64,000 bases of DNA from Actinomyces sp. (GCF_030524025.1 NZ_JAUNHI010000005.1:1-64000), one strand, 5' to 3'; numbered from the stretch's first letter, positions 44,201 to 53,300 are shown. A program made the numbers and translations. Notes: generated by a model not told the origin, from the sequence alone.

Positions 44201-44716
44201 CACTACACGCCCGACCAGGAGCTCGCCTCGGCCCACGCCACGAGCTGGACGGTGTCGACCTCCCTGGATGGGGTGACTTGGACCGAGGCCGCCTCCGGCC
44301 AGATCGACCCGGCCCGCTGGGCCCCGGCCGTCCTGGAGCTGCCCGCACCCGTCAGTGCCCGGTTCCTGCGCGTCGAGCTGGCCAACGCCCAGACGGGCCA
44401 GGACGTCAGTATTGGGGCGGCCGAGATCCGCGCGGCCGGCGAGCGCTCGGCCAACCAGCCCACGGCGCAGCCCACCGACCCGGCGAGTGGTGGGGCGACC
44501 AGCCCGGCCACGGCGCAGCCGACCGGCCCGGCTGCGAGTGGCGGGACGACGGGCGGGGCCGCCGGCGGGACGGCCGGAGCCTCGACCGGGGCCTTGGCCC
44601 CGGGGCACGCCGGCACCTGGCTGGCACGCACCGGCGCGACCGGAGGACTGATCGTCGTCGCCATCGGGCTGCTCGCCGGCGGTGCGCTGCTCATGGTGCG
44701 CCGCCGACGGGCCTGA
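41240..44716 (+). CDS. cell-wall-anchored subtilisin-like (S8) protease
   Basis: A 1158-residue secreted serine protease. The signal peptide (about 1-31) is followed by an inhibitor-like propeptide to about 145. The S8 domain has Asp199 in IGIIDSGVDY, His269 in CDGHGTHVAGIAA and Ser597 in GTSMASPYVAGAAALI. A PA insertion domain lies at about 440-530 (VLVRRGACAFRDKVLNAQNA). Fn3/C5a-peptidase-like beta domains and an F5/8-like segment follow. A Thr/Pro/Ala-rich wall spanner precedes the sorting signal LARTG, a hydrophobic helix and RRRRA, so sortase anchors it to peptidoglycan. Likely roles are nutrient release or host-protein cleavage. It is monocistronic between tRNA genes. Confidence 0.94.
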   Translation: MPTIPARRRLLAAAVTALTACVLVVPAASAAPDDPSTGSSADPSSKIARTVTLADGSQAENIPGRWFIELTEPAQSAGGSASAIGQEQDALVEAIDDAGIEAEVTAEYGQLWNGVTLAVDEAELDSLAALDEVVSIQPVVVVPRPESQAQAQEMTLSQAEAAEGVSTPQMTHALGMTGADVAQSQLGYTGEGVSIGIIDSGVDYDLPEFGGTGVPGPEPADGDGSTAFPTGKVTAGYDFVGNAYGDPAAPIATRYAASPDSYPDDCDGHGTHVAGIAAADGQPGTEEIRGVAPDADLAVYRVLGCQGSTGADVIAAAMERAAADGVDVVNISIGADFVVFTDYPTAVAAENLASQGVIVTASQGNLGEGGRWTMGAPAAAEHVLAVGSVDNTVETNFYLTVSTSPGREILYTEASGSTAAVTRDDDVAIDLVAAGDPAADGGDEPTDASVLCQALPDGSLSGKAVLVRRGACAFRDKVLNAQNAGATAVILDNNVEGGFIADLYGEDNAVISVPVVTISQADGQAIRAGLTADSTFTFSEDYSEFAVPTTGQVSYFSSWGLNEHLSLKPDVVAPGGLIWSTWPLESDGPHRTSSGTSMASPYVAGAAALIVQAHPEIKNAQGFEAFEEVAWRLRSTAAPVTWTQAAGDPALLEPLARQGAGLIAVDRAIQAELETDPSVINLGQSQDYPSGRTQTFTLTNRSAAPVTYALSHVDAVTITGGSWTPVQGTSSPATVSTDGSSVTVPAGGSATLEVTITAPAGIDDGDFYGGWIVLTPASGQAAVRIPFSGVGGNLGQAEVFGPNTAVVDAEGVPVDTATYVFGSSTRTTEGMYEDRPGVLIEPLIPFRGALLEVLGVAADGTVTELGQATIDENWYLRSDAPSLVWDGSYVDESGAVQQAPTGQYQLRVSVLPVGDDGRRPEDWATWTSPTISIDWKTEGYIEQSELSVVSPADAVALVDDNIFTTVEQDTTAPYDSDLGAVYDLTRVHYTPDQELASAHATSWTVSTSLDGVTWTEAASGQIDPARWAPAVLELPAPVSARFLRVELANAQTGQDVSIGAAEIRAAGERSANQPTAQPTDPASGGATSPATAQPTGPAASGGTTGGAAGGTAGASTGALAPGHAGTWLARTGATGGLIVVAIGLLAGGALLMVRRRRA

Positions 44717-44842
44717 GCAAGCCGCGACGGCACCTGGCGCCGGAGGGCGGACGACGACGTCTCTTGTGCCGAGACTCACTGCCCCCCGATTTGGCGGACC
44801 CCCCGCCCGCGGGTAATCTTCCTGACTGTCAGTCCTGACATC

Positions 44843-44915
44843 GCGCCTGTAGCTCAACGGATAGAGCATCTGACTACGGATCAGAAGGTTGGGGGTTCGA
44901 ATCCCTTCGGGCGCA
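44843..44915 (+). tRNA. tRNA-Arg (anticodon ACG)
   Basis: Acceptor arms GCGCCTG/CGGGCGC (one G-T pair), discriminator A and an encoded CCA at 44916-44918. The anticodon stem is TCTGA/TCAGA with ACG at 44876-44878, and the T-arm has GGTTCGAATCC. Confidence 0.97.
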
Positions 44916-44917
44916 CC

Positions 44918-44959
44918 AACGCCCCGCCATCGGCTGACAAGTCGGCGACGGGGCGTTTT
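44918..44959 (+). terminator. rho-independent terminator of tRNA-Arg
   Basis: AACGCCCCG (44918-44926) pairs with CGGGGCGTT (44949-44957), with an inner dyad and a TTTT tail. It is the only canonical T-tailed terminator I see in the window. Confidence 0.88.
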
Positions 44960-45010
44960 CCAATGCCCGGAAACGATGAACCGGGGCGGCGCGCGTGGCA
45001 CGATTGGCCT

Positions 45011-45832
45011 ATGCGAGACATCAGCAAGGACACTCGGCTCTGCATCTCCCTGTCGGCCCGTCCGACCAACATCGGCACGCGCTTCCACAACTACCTCTAC
45101 GAGCTCCTCGACCTCGACTTCGTCTACAAGGCCTTCACGACCACCGACATCACCGCGGCCATCGCGGGCGTGCGGGGCCTGGGCATCCGCGGCTGCTCGG
45201 TGTCCATGCCCTGGAAGGAGGACGTCATCGCACTCGTCGACGAGATGACCCCCTCGGCGCAGGCCATCCACTCGGTCAACACGATCGTCAACGACGACGG
45301 CCGGCTGGTCGCCTACAACACCGACTTCATCGCCATCCGCACCCTGCTCGACACCCACGAGGTGCCCCGCACCTCCTGTGCCGTGCTCGGCGCCGGAGGC
45401 ATGGCGAAGGCCTGCGTCGCCGCCCTGACCGACGCCGGATTCGGGCCCGGCACCGTCGTCGCCCGCAACGCCACCTCCGGCCCTGCCCTGGCCGAGCAGT
45501 ACGGCTGGAGCTGGGCGGCCGCTCCCGAGGAGCTGGCCGACGGCGCCGCCGAGCTGCTCCTCAACGCCACCCCCGTGGGCATGGCGGGCGGCCCCGCGGA
45601 GAACGACCTGCCGGTGGGCCCCGAGCTCATCGAGGCCGCCCGGACCGTCTTCGACGTCGTCGCCTTCCCCTCCCGCACCCCCCTCGTGCGGGCGGCCGAG
45701 GCCGCGGGCAAGCCGGTCATCAGCGGTGCGGAGGTCATCGCGCTCCAGGCCGCCGAGCAGTTCGCCCTCTACACCGGGGTGCGTCCCACCCCCGAGCAGG
45801 TCGCCGAGGCCTCCCGGGTCTCACGCGCCTGA
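45011..45832 (+). CDS. shikimate 5-dehydrogenase-like (AroE family) protein
   Basis: A 273-residue AroE-fold oxidoreductase. The catalytic Lys is in SVSMPWKEDV, the paired Asp in VAYNTDFIAI, and the Rossmann motif is AVLGAGGMAKACVAAL. The N-terminus (DTRLCISLSARPTNIGTRFHNYLY) differs from canonical AroE, and NTDF replaces NTDW/Y. It therefore belongs to the AroE-like subgroup that may act on quinate/shikimate analogues rather than in the core aromatic pathway. It starts just after the tRNA-Arg terminator. Confidence 0.85.
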   Translation: MRDISKDTRLCISLSARPTNIGTRFHNYLYELLDLDFVYKAFTTTDITAAIAGVRGLGIRGCSVSMPWKEDVIALVDEMTPSAQAIHSVNTIVNDDGRLVAYNTDFIAIRTLLDTHEVPRTSCAVLGAGGMAKACVAALTDAGFGPGTVVARNATSGPALAEQYGWSWAAAPEELADGAAELLLNATPVGMAGGPAENDLPVGPELIEAARTVFDVVAFPSRTPLVRAAEAAGKPVISGAEVIALQAAEQFALYTGVRPTPEQVAEASRVSRA

Positions 45833-45885
45833 GCACCCCCGCCGCGGCGGGGCGGCCGGGGGCTCTCCCGCCCCCGGCCGGCCGC

Positions 45886-46211
45886 TCAGCCCTCGAAGGG
45901 CGGCAGGGGATCGGAGGGGCAGGTCTGCTCCTGGGCGGGCAGCGTGCCGGACACGAGGAACTCGCCTATGCGCTGGGTCGAGCAGCTGTTCGCCCCGAGC
46001 TGGCCGTGAATCGCGGCATCGACCGTGAGCAGGTGCCAGTTGTCGAACTGCTCGCACAGCGCCGCAGTCTCCCGGCCATTGGTCACCATCGTCTCGGCGG
46101 TTGCGGCCGTGGCCGCGTGCTCGGGTTCAGGGGCTGGCAGGCGGTGGCGGTCAGGATCAGGCATGCGGCGGTCGTCAGGGCACAGGTCAATGAGCGTCTC
46201 ACACGTCTCAT
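45886..46211 (-). pseudogene. TAP-type alpha/beta hydrolase lipoprotein remnant (internally deleted)
   Basis: From the ATG at 46211 one frame encodes a lipoprotein signal MRRVRRSLTCALTTAA, then CLILTATACQPLNPST with a lipobox-like TATAC. The other frame supplies only the C-terminal end of a tripeptidyl-aminopeptidase-type hydrolase: LLTVDAAIHGQLGANSCS (catalytic His) and GTLPAQEQTCPSD. The whole catalytic body with the Ser and Asp is missing, and the two ends are out of frame. A large internal deletion in an ancestral secreted peptidase explains it. Confidence 0.65.
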
Positions 46212-46348
46212 GACGCCACTGTCCCCCCGGGGCGGGGAGCCCAGGCCTCCTCCCCGAGAACAAGATCACGGTTCGATCACGGCCGCGGTCGGCGCGGTGC
46301 AGGGCGGCGCGGAAACAAGGGGGCGGTGGGTCGGGGGCGGGCCGATAG

Positions 46349-47802
<1,454 letters not shown>

Positions 47803-47803
<1 letters not shown>

Positions 47804-47828
47804 GCCCGGCGGCAGGGCGCCCCGGGCT
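47803..47828. terminator. possible hairpin between guaB1 and metB
   Basis: AGCCCGG (47803-47809) pairs with CCGGGCT (47822-47828) in a short GC-rich gap between convergent genes. There is no T-run and the stem is only 7 bp. Confidence 0.35.
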
Positions 47829-47884
47829 GCCCGCCGCCTCCGGCGCCGGCAGGGTCGGCGTCGGTCGGGTCGGCCCGGGCTCGG

Positions 47885-49102
47885 TCAGGTGTGGGCGGCC
47901 TCGAGGGCGTGGTGCAGGTCGTCCACGAGGTCGGCGGGATCCTCGATCCCCACGCTCAGTCGCATGAGCCGGTCGCTCAGCCCGTAGGCCGCCCGGACCG
48001 CCGGCGGGACGTCGGCGTGGGTCTGCACGCTCGGGCAGGTGACCAGCGACTCAACCCCGCCCAGGGACTCGGCGAAGGTGAACACGCGCACCGACTCCAG
48101 GAAGGTGGGGATGTCGACGTCCTCGGCCAGCTCGAAGGACACCATGCCGGAGCGACCGGGGTAGAGCACCCGCGTCACGTGGGGGCTGGACTCCAGGAAG
48201 GACACGACCCGCGCCGCATTGGACTCATGGCGCTCCATGCGCAGGGCCAGGGTCTTGAGCCCGCGCAGCAGGAGGAAGGCGTCGAAGGGCCCGAGGTTCG
48301 CGCCGGTCGTGTTGAGCATGTACTGGAGCCGCTCGCCCAGGGCGGGGTCGGCCACGACCAGGGTGCCCGCCATGAGGTCGTTGTGACCGCCGAGGTACTT
48401 CGTGGCCGAGTACACCGCGACGTCGGCACCCAGCTCGAGCGGGCGGCAGATGATCGGGGTGTAGAAGGTGTTGTCGACCGCAAGGAGGGCGCCGGCCTCA
48501 TGGGCCCACCGGGCCGCCTCGGCGATGTCGATCTGGACCATCATCGGGTTGGTCGGCGTCTCGATGAGCACGAGGGAGGCGGGGCGTGCCAGGGCCTCGC
48601 GCAACCCCTGGGAGCCGACGACGAAGTCGACCTCGTAGACGCCCTGCTCGGCCAGCACCGCCAGGTAGCGGTAGGTGCCGCCGTAGACGTCCTCGAGTGC
48701 CACGATCCGGGAGCCGGGAGCGGCCAGGGTCGTGACCGCCAGCTGGACGGCGGCCATCCCGGAGGTCAGGGCGAAGCCGGCCGCACCGCCGTCGAGCCGG
48801 GCCAGGGCGTCCTGGAGGACGTCACGGGTGGGGGCGGCGGTGCGCGTGTAGTCATAGCCGGTGGACTGGCGCATGCCCGGGTGGCCGAAGGCGGTTGACA
48901 GGTGGATCGGGGCGGTGATCGCCCCGGTGGTGGGGTCGGTGGAGGTGCCTGCGTGCGCTAGCAGCGTGTCGATCCCCCAGGACTCGGCCTGGTCGGGCCA
49001 CAGGGCCCAGGAGGGGTGGTGGTGGATCGGTGCGCTGCGACACTCGGAGCGGTCGTCGTAGGCGGGGTTGGAGGACTCGGGGGACGGGGGCGTGTGGCTC
49101 AT
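47885..49102 (-). CDS. metB: cystathionine gamma-synthase (MetB-type PLP enzyme)
   Basis: A 405-residue Cys/Met-metabolism PLP enzyme. The PLP lysine is Lys235 in VYSATKYLGGHNDLMAG. LTSGMAAVQLAVTTL, ETPTNPMM and TRVLYPG are the standard motifs. An N-terminal extension of about 40 residues (His/Pro-rich) is unusual. It follows the C-S lyase gene by 93 bases on the same strand, so the two cover steps of the homoserine-cysteine-methionine interconversion. Discriminating gamma-synthase from gamma-lyase or O-acetylhomoserine sulfhydrylase by eye is uncertain. Confidence 0.87.
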   Translation of the reverse strand: MSHTPPSPESSNPAYDDRSECRSAPIHHHPSWALWPDQAESWGIDTLLAHAGTSTDPTTGAITAPIHLSTAFGHPGMRQSTGYDYTRTAAPTRDVLQDALARLDGGAAGFALTSGMAAVQLAVTTLAAPGSRIVALEDVYGGTYRYLAVLAEQGVYEVDFVVGSQGLREALARPASLVLIETPTNPMMVQIDIAEAARWAHEAGALLAVDNTFYTPIICRPLELGADVAVYSATKYLGGHNDLMAGTLVVADPALGERLQYMLNTTGANLGPFDAFLLLRGLKTLALRMERHESNAARVVSFLESSPHVTRVLYPGRSGMVSFELAEDVDIPTFLESVRVFTFAESLGGVESLVTCPSVQTHADVPPAVRAAYGLSDRLMRLSVGIEDPADLVDDLHHALEAAHT

Positions 49103-49138
49103 CGGTGGTCCTGGGTCGTGGGGCCGGGCTGGGTGTGG

Positions 49139-49194
49139 CGATCTCGAGGTGTCATATGTCCCGAAGTCGAGGTGTCATATGTCCCGATCTCGGG
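49139..49194 (+). repeat. 23-bp intergenic repeat, locus 7 (two to three units)
   Basis: GATCTCGAGGTGT followed by units with cores CATATGTCCCGAAGTCG and CATATGTCCCGATCTCG. It separates patB from metB, so it sits inside the probable operon and would be transcribed. Confidence 0.9.
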
Positions 49195-49195
49195 G

Positions 49196-50632
49196 TTAGG
49201 CGGACAGGGGGACGGGGCGGCTGGTCCGGCGGGACAGGAGCGCCTCGACCCCTGCGGCCAGCCGGTCGAGGGCCGCATCAAGGGTGGCGCGCGGGCAGGC
49301 GACGTTGATGCGGGTGAAGCCCTCGCCGCCGGCGCCGAAGATCGCGCCGTCGTCGAGCCACAGGCCCGCCTCCTCCAGCAGGAAGGCGTCGAGCTCGCCG
49401 GCCCGCAGCCCCGAGGCCGCCAGCAGCCCCGAGCAGTCGAGCCACAACAGGTAGGTGCCCTCGCAGGGGCACGCCTCGACCCCGGGGATCGCCTCGAGGC
49501 GCCTCACGACGTGGCGGCGGGCCGCGGCGATGTGCTCGCGCAGCTCCTCGAGCCAGGCGTCGCCGGACTCGTAGGCCGCGCGGCAGGCGGTCAGCCCCAG
49601 GGCGTTGGGCTGGGAGTAGCCGGTGGCGGCGAGCTCGCGGGTGAAGGCCTCGCGCAGCCCGGGGTCGGGGATAAGGATGTTGGCGATCTGGAGCCCCGCC
49701 AGGTTGAAGGCCTTCGAGGGCGAGGTGCAGGTGATCGTGCGCGCGGCGACCTCCGCGCCCAGGGAGGCGAAGGGCGTCGTGCGGTGACCGGGCAGGGTGA
49801 GGTCGGCGTGGATCTCGTCGGCCACGACCCGCACGCCGTGGCGGCCGGTGATCTCCGCCAGCTCGGTGAGCTCGGCGGCCGACCACACGCGGCCCACCGG
49901 GTTGTGCGGGTTGCACAGGAGCAGGAGCCGGGCGCCCGTGCTCGTCAGGGCCTCCTCGAGGGCGGCGGGGTCGCGGCGGTAGACGCCGTCGGCCCCGCGC
50001 ACGAGCGGCACGGAGACGACCGTGCGGCCGTTGGCCTCGACGACCTCCCGGAAGGGGTAGTAGACGGGCTCCTCGATGACCACGGCCCTGCCCGGCTCGG
50101 TCAGGGCGCGCACGGCCAGGGCCAGGGCCGGTACGACCCCGGCGGTGATGACGTTCCACGCCGGGTCGACGGCCCAGTCGTAGCGGCGGGCGAACCAGTC
50201 AACGAGGGCGGCGTCGTAGTCGGCGTCGGGCTCGGAGTAGCCGAAGATCCCGTGACGCACCCGCCACAGCAGGGCCGAGGTGACGCATGCCGGCGCCTGA
50301 TGGTCCATGTCGGCCACCCACAGCGGTAGGGCGGAGGCGGGCTTGCCGCGCTCGGCGGCGAAGTCCCACTTGAGTGAGCCGGTGCCGGTGCGGTCGTGGA
50401 CGAGGTCGAAGGGGGAGATCACGCCGGGGGAGGGGACCGGGACGCCGCCAGCGCCGGGGCCGGCGGGGCCTGCGGGCCACGGGGCGCGGGCGCCTGCGGG
50501 CGGGGTGCTCGGGCTGAGGCCGGCGGATCGGCCGGGGGCCGAGGGCCCGTCAGGGTCCTGGCCAGTGGGCGTGCGCGGGGCGACGGCGGTGGCCGGACAG
50601 GCGGGGGTGGACTGGGTCCAGGCGGCGTGCAT
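49196..50632 (-). CDS. patB: MalY/PatB-type cysteine-S-conjugate (cystathionine) beta-lyase
   Basis: A 478-residue class I/II aminotransferase-fold PLP enzyme of the MalY/PatB group. LPLWVADMDHQAP, CNPHNPVGRVWSAAEL, ADEIHADLTLPGHRTTPFAS and the PLP Lys in SPSKAFNLAGLQIAN are all present. The ATG at 50632 has AAGGA 9 bases upstream. About 70 Pro/Ala-rich residues precede the enzyme proper (FDLVHDRTGTGSLKWDFA), and a GTG at 50422 is an alternative start. The beta-lyase reaction converts cystathionine to homocysteine, matching metB downstream. Confidence 0.87.
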   Translation of the reverse strand: MHAAWTQSTPACPATAVAPRTPTGQDPDGPSAPGRSAGLSPSTPPAGARAPWPAGPAGPGAGGVPVPSPGVISPFDLVHDRTGTGSLKWDFAAERGKPASALPLWVADMDHQAPACVTSALLWRVRHGIFGYSEPDADYDAALVDWFARRYDWAVDPAWNVITAGVVPALALAVRALTEPGRAVVIEEPVYYPFREVVEANGRTVVSVPLVRGADGVYRRDPAALEEALTSTGARLLLLCNPHNPVGRVWSAAELTELAEITGRHGVRVVADEIHADLTLPGHRTTPFASLGAEVAARTITCTSPSKAFNLAGLQIANILIPDPGLREAFTRELAATGYSQPNALGLTACRAAYESGDAWLEELREHIAAARRHVVRRLEAIPGVEACPCEGTYLLWLDCSGLLAASGLRAGELDAFLLEEAGLWLDDGAIFGAGGEGFTRINVACPRATLDAALDRLAAGVEALLSRRTSRPVPLSA

Positions 50633-50815
50633 GGCTGTGGTTCCTTCGGGGCGGCGCGCACGGGCACGCCGGATCATGGCCCGGCGCGCGTGCGGCAATG
50701 ACGTGGGGAGGGATGAACACGGGTCCGCCGGTGGCGGGGCCGCGGAGTGCGACGAGCGGCGCTGGCGCGGCTCGGACTCTGACCGTTACTCGGTGAACAG
50801 CGACGGCTGGCGCTG

Positions 50816-50890
50816 TCAGCGCATGGGCATTCGACGCGTGACGAGGGCGCGCACCTGCCGGGTACGGGTCTGTCGCGTCGAGAAGGCCAT
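50816..50890 (-). CDS. candidate leaderless leader peptide (24 aa) upstream of patB-metB
   Basis: ATG at 50890, TGA at 50816. The peptide is Arg-rich (7 of 24) and ends RRMPMR. A TAGGCT -10 (50897-50902) ends 6 nt before the ATG and a TTGACG -35 (50922-50927) lies 19 bases further up, so transcription should begin at the ATG itself. 183 bases separate its stop from patB, containing a GCCGG/CCGGC hairpin near the patB start. A leader-peptide attenuator sensing Met or Arg supply is inferred. Confidence 0.45.
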   Translation of the reverse strand: MAFSTRQTRTRQVRALVTRRMPMR

Positions 50891-50952
50891 GGCGGAAGCC
50901 TACCGCGCGCCGCGCCGCGCGCGTCAAGCCGGCGATCGCGCCCCCGAGGACG

Positions 50953-51023
50953 CCGGGTTCGTACCTTGTGCGTCCAGATCGGCACCACAGGGTGCGCGCC
51001 CGAGACGCAAAGTACGAACGCGG
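50953..51023 (+). repeat. GTTCGTACC hairpin repeat, copy 2 (3' side of rloAB)
   Basis: GTTCGTACCTTGTGC at 50957 pairs with GCAAAGTACGAAC ending at 51019, around an inner GCACC-ACAG-GGTGC hairpin. It matches the copy at 53.06 kb at 61 of 63 positions in the same orientation. It lies 13 bases beyond the rloB stop codon. Confidence 0.9.
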
Positions 51024-51035
51024 GACCCGGCTGCG

Positions 51036-51647
51036 TCACGCCGGAGGCACTGGGAGTGTGAGGAGCCCCAGGCCGGCCAGGAGGTGCGGCATCGTCGTTG
51101 AGGGGCAGGGGCCCTGAGTGTCGATGGCTGGGAGGCCCGCGTGCGTGAGGTAGCACTGATGCGCGGCCTCGGACATCTTGTCCCAGGGGAATTCCGGTGG
51201 GATGCCCTTGTCCCCGCCCGGAGGCGCCTGCACCAGGTCGCGGTAGTGGCGCTGCGCGTCGGCCTGGTCCTGGTAGTTGCGGATCGGACCGTAGTGGGCG
51301 TTGAGCCAGACCTCGAAGCAGGGCACCGAGACGACGCCGTGCACGGCAGTCTTGCGCGTGCTCATTCTCCGGCACACCGCCAGAAAGTCGGATCGGTCGG
51401 TCCCGTCGTGGTCGACGACGATCCACACCTCATCGAAGGACGAGGTGTCGGAGCGAGGACCTTGCAGCTCCTTGGTGACGGTCAGCGGAGCTCCGTTGAT
51501 GAACTTAGTCGTCACCGCGATGCTCGTGGCAACCCGCCGCTTGAGTTGGTCGAGGTAGGTCCTCTCGGTCTGCTTGCCGTTTGTGACGAGCAGGACGGTC
51601 CGCCGCTCCTGACGTGCAGGGCGTTGAGGACGACGCTTCGGCGCCAC
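51036..51647 (-). CDS. rloB: RloB-like protein (TOPRIM-type defence effector)
   Basis: A 203-residue RloB-family protein. The conserved TVLLVTNGKQTERTYLDQLKR (shown in parts: TVLLVTNGKQTER, TYLDQL), DEVWIVVDHDGTDRSDFLA and SVPCFEVWLNAHYG follow the RloB/DUF4435 TOPRIM-like pattern, with the acidic DHDGTD as likely metal site. The canonical TEG is changed to TNG. It starts at GTG 51647, 1 base after the ATPase gene's stop codon. RloA/RloB (AbiLi/AbiLii-like) pairs are known or suspected phage-defence modules. Confidence 0.8.
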   Translation of the reverse strand: MAPKRRPQRPARQERRTVLLVTNGKQTERTYLDQLKRRVATSIAVTTKFINGAPLTVTKELQGPRSDTSSFDEVWIVVDHDGTDRSDFLAVCRRMSTRKTAVHGVVSVPCFEVWLNAHYGPIRNYQDQADAQRHYRDLVQAPPGGDKGIPPEFPWDKMSEAAHQCYLTHAGLPAIDTQGPCPSTTMPHLLAGLGLLTLPVPPA

Positions 51648-51648
51648 C

Positions 51649-52953
51649 TCAATCCTCCTCCGGGTCGGAGGCCAGGAGGAGGCGGATCGCGGTGGTGTCC
51701 ACCCGTGGGATGGCGCCGAAGGCGCCGGCGAGGTAACGGCGTTGCTTGTTCGTGCCCTGGCGGGTGCTCGAGAAGTCGGCCAGGGAGTAGAGCTCGCTCA
51801 TGCCGTCGTCGTTCTTCTCGCACAGCCACGCCTCGTTCTTGACCAGCAACTGTGTGGGGGAGTTGTCAAGCAGGGAGGTGTCATGCGTGGTGAAGACGAT
51901 CTGCGCGCCTGTGCGGTTGAGGCCCTCGTCCTTGAACATCTCGACCAGGTTCGCCGTCAGCGTGGGGTGCAGGCTCGCGTCGAGCTCGTCGACCAGCAGG
52001 ACCTGGCCCTTGTGGAGGGCGTCGAGTGCCGGGCCGACCGTGGCCAGCCAGGTGAGTGTGCCCTGACTCTGCGCGCCGAGCCTGAGCCGGTGATTCATGC
52101 CGTCAGAGCCTCGGTGGAAGAACACGAGAGACCGCTGCATGGCTTGCAGGACCTCATCCGGGATCTTGATCTCCTCGTCCTCGCTCAATGTCGCGGCGAC
52201 ACGTCGGATCTCCTCGAGGACCTCGGGCGGAACCTCCTGCTCCTCCAGCTCGACCCGGGTGATGCCGAGGTCGGCGGCGCGGGCGATCGCGTCCCCGAGG
52301 TCGTGCCACCACTCGGGCTTCTCCGCCAGACGGCTCATGAGCCACCGGAGTCGGGACCAACGCTCCTCATCGTCGTGGTGGATCGTGCGGATGGAGCGCA
52401 GCTCTCGACCGATGGGAGCCAGGGTCTCGTGACCGTAGCGCATGGCCACCGCGAGGAAAAGGTCCTTGGCGGTGGTGATACGACGGACCTCGGAGGTCGC
52501 GCCTCTCAGGGAGGGTCCGGCGTCAAAGGTGGGCTCGGCGTCCTCCGCGTCCTGGGTGCGAACGAAGAGCTTGCGCCACCTCGCGCCCGCGGCCCACAAC
52601 TCTTCGCGGGCGATGCCCCAGGAGTAGGCCTCGACCGAGTACTGGAGGCGCCGACCCGTGTGGACGAAGTCGACCGTGTAGCGGGTCGGGGTGCGTCGGC
52701 TCGCGGCGTCGAGCAGGTAGGGCTGGTGCAGGAGGTCGCGCTCGCCCCCGACTGCATGAGACAGGCGGGTCAGCGCGTCGAGCAGGGTGGACTTGCCAGA
52801 GGCGTTCGGGCCGTAGATCGCGGCGACCCGCCAGGTCGAGTCCTGCCAGGTCGAGTCGGCGCCGGGGTTGATGGTCTTGAGGTCATGGGTCAGGTCGAGC
52901 GTGGTCTCCTCGGCGAAGCACCGGAAGTTGGCGACGGAGAAGGTGAGGAGCAT
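51649..52953 (-). CDS. rloA: RloA-like AAA/ABC-type ATPase (AAA_15/21)
   Basis: A 434-residue OLD/SMC-like ATPase. The N-terminal FRCFAEETTLDL is followed by Walker A AIYGPNASGKSTLLDAL (about 48-57). The C-terminal LVDELDASLHPTLT supplies Walker B, and VFTTHDTSLLDN the switch His. RLGAQSQGTLTWLA is the ABC-like signature region. The ATG at 52953 is preceded by TACGTT 6 nt upstream, a leaderless pattern. Together with RloB it forms a two-gene defence pair related to AbiL and PARIS-type ATPase plus TOPRIM systems. The pair is enclosed by two near-identical hairpin repeats. Confidence 0.82.
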   Translation of the reverse strand: MLLTFSVANFRCFAEETTLDLTHDLKTINPGADSTWQDSTWRVAAIYGPNASGKSTLLDALTRLSHAVGGERDLLHQPYLLDAASRRTPTRYTVDFVHTGRRLQYSVEAYSWGIAREELWAAGARWRKLFVRTQDAEDAEPTFDAGPSLRGATSEVRRITTAKDLFLAVAMRYGHETLAPIGRELRSIRTIHHDDEERWSRLRWLMSRLAEKPEWWHDLGDAIARAADLGITRVELEEQEVPPEVLEEIRRVAATLSEDEEIKIPDEVLQAMQRSLVFFHRGSDGMNHRLRLGAQSQGTLTWLATVGPALDALHKGQVLLVDELDASLHPTLTANLVEMFKDEGLNRTGAQIVFTTHDTSLLDNSPTQLLVKNEAWLCEKNDDGMSELYSLADFSSTRQGTNKQRRYLAGAFGAIPRVDTTAIRLLLASDPEED

Positions 52954-53059
52954 GCCCCGAACGTAGCACAAGCCCCTCGTATCGGAAAAGAATTTCCCAG
53001 AGCAGGATGTCGAGTGGCTGACTGTGGTCTGATCGTCCCTGGGGTGGGAGGCGAGGTCG

Positions 53060-53171
53060 CCGGGTTCGTACCTTGTGCGTCCAGATCGGCACCACAGGGT
53101 GCGCGCCCGAGGCGCAAGGTACGAACCCGGGCGCCCCGGGGTGCGCACCGACGGCGGAAGGTACGAACGCG
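53060..53171 (+). repeat. GTTCGTACC hairpin repeat, copy 3 (5' side of rloAB) with an extra half unit
   Basis: The main element at 53064-53126 is 61/63 identical to the copy at 50957-51019. A further right-arm-like segment (GGTGCGCACC, then GGAAGGTACGAACGCGG) continues to 53171. It sits between the divergent promoters of rloA and the ABC exporter, so it is not simply a terminator. Confidence 0.9.
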
Positions 53172-53222
53172 GCCGCGCGGGCACGCACAGAGCAGGCGCG
53201 TACGGAGCGTGCCTCCGGGCGC

Positions 53223-53251
53223 TTGCCCCCGGGAACCCCGCCCCATATGGT
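53223..53251 (+). promoter_or_regulatory. promoter of the ABC exporter leader
   Basis: TTGCCC (53223-53228), a 17-base spacer and TATGGT (53246-53251), 6 nt before the ATG of a 12-codon ORF. Both hexamers match the consensus at four of six positions with ideal spacing. Confidence 0.55.
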
Positions 53252-53257
53252 CGTCCC

Positions 53258-53296
53258 ATGTCCGTCGTCATGCTCATCGCGCCAGACCACAGCTGA
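53258..53296 (+). CDS. candidate leaderless leader peptide (12 aa) upstream of the ABC exporter
   Basis: MSVVMLIAPDHS then TGA at 53294-53296, starting exactly 6 nt after a TATGGT -10. Five bases after the stop begins a perfect hairpin (53301-53322). It precedes the exporter ATG by 116 bases. Ribosome stalling on this ORF could set the RNA structure and so transporter expression; the inducer is unknown. Confidence 0.5.
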   Translation: MSVVMLIAPDHS

Positions 53297-53300
53297 GGCC

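Noticed and set aside
50633..50815. SAM riboswitch upstream of patB-metB
   Set aside because: I looked for the SAM-I/SAM-IV cores and conserved loops on the minus strand and found no match.
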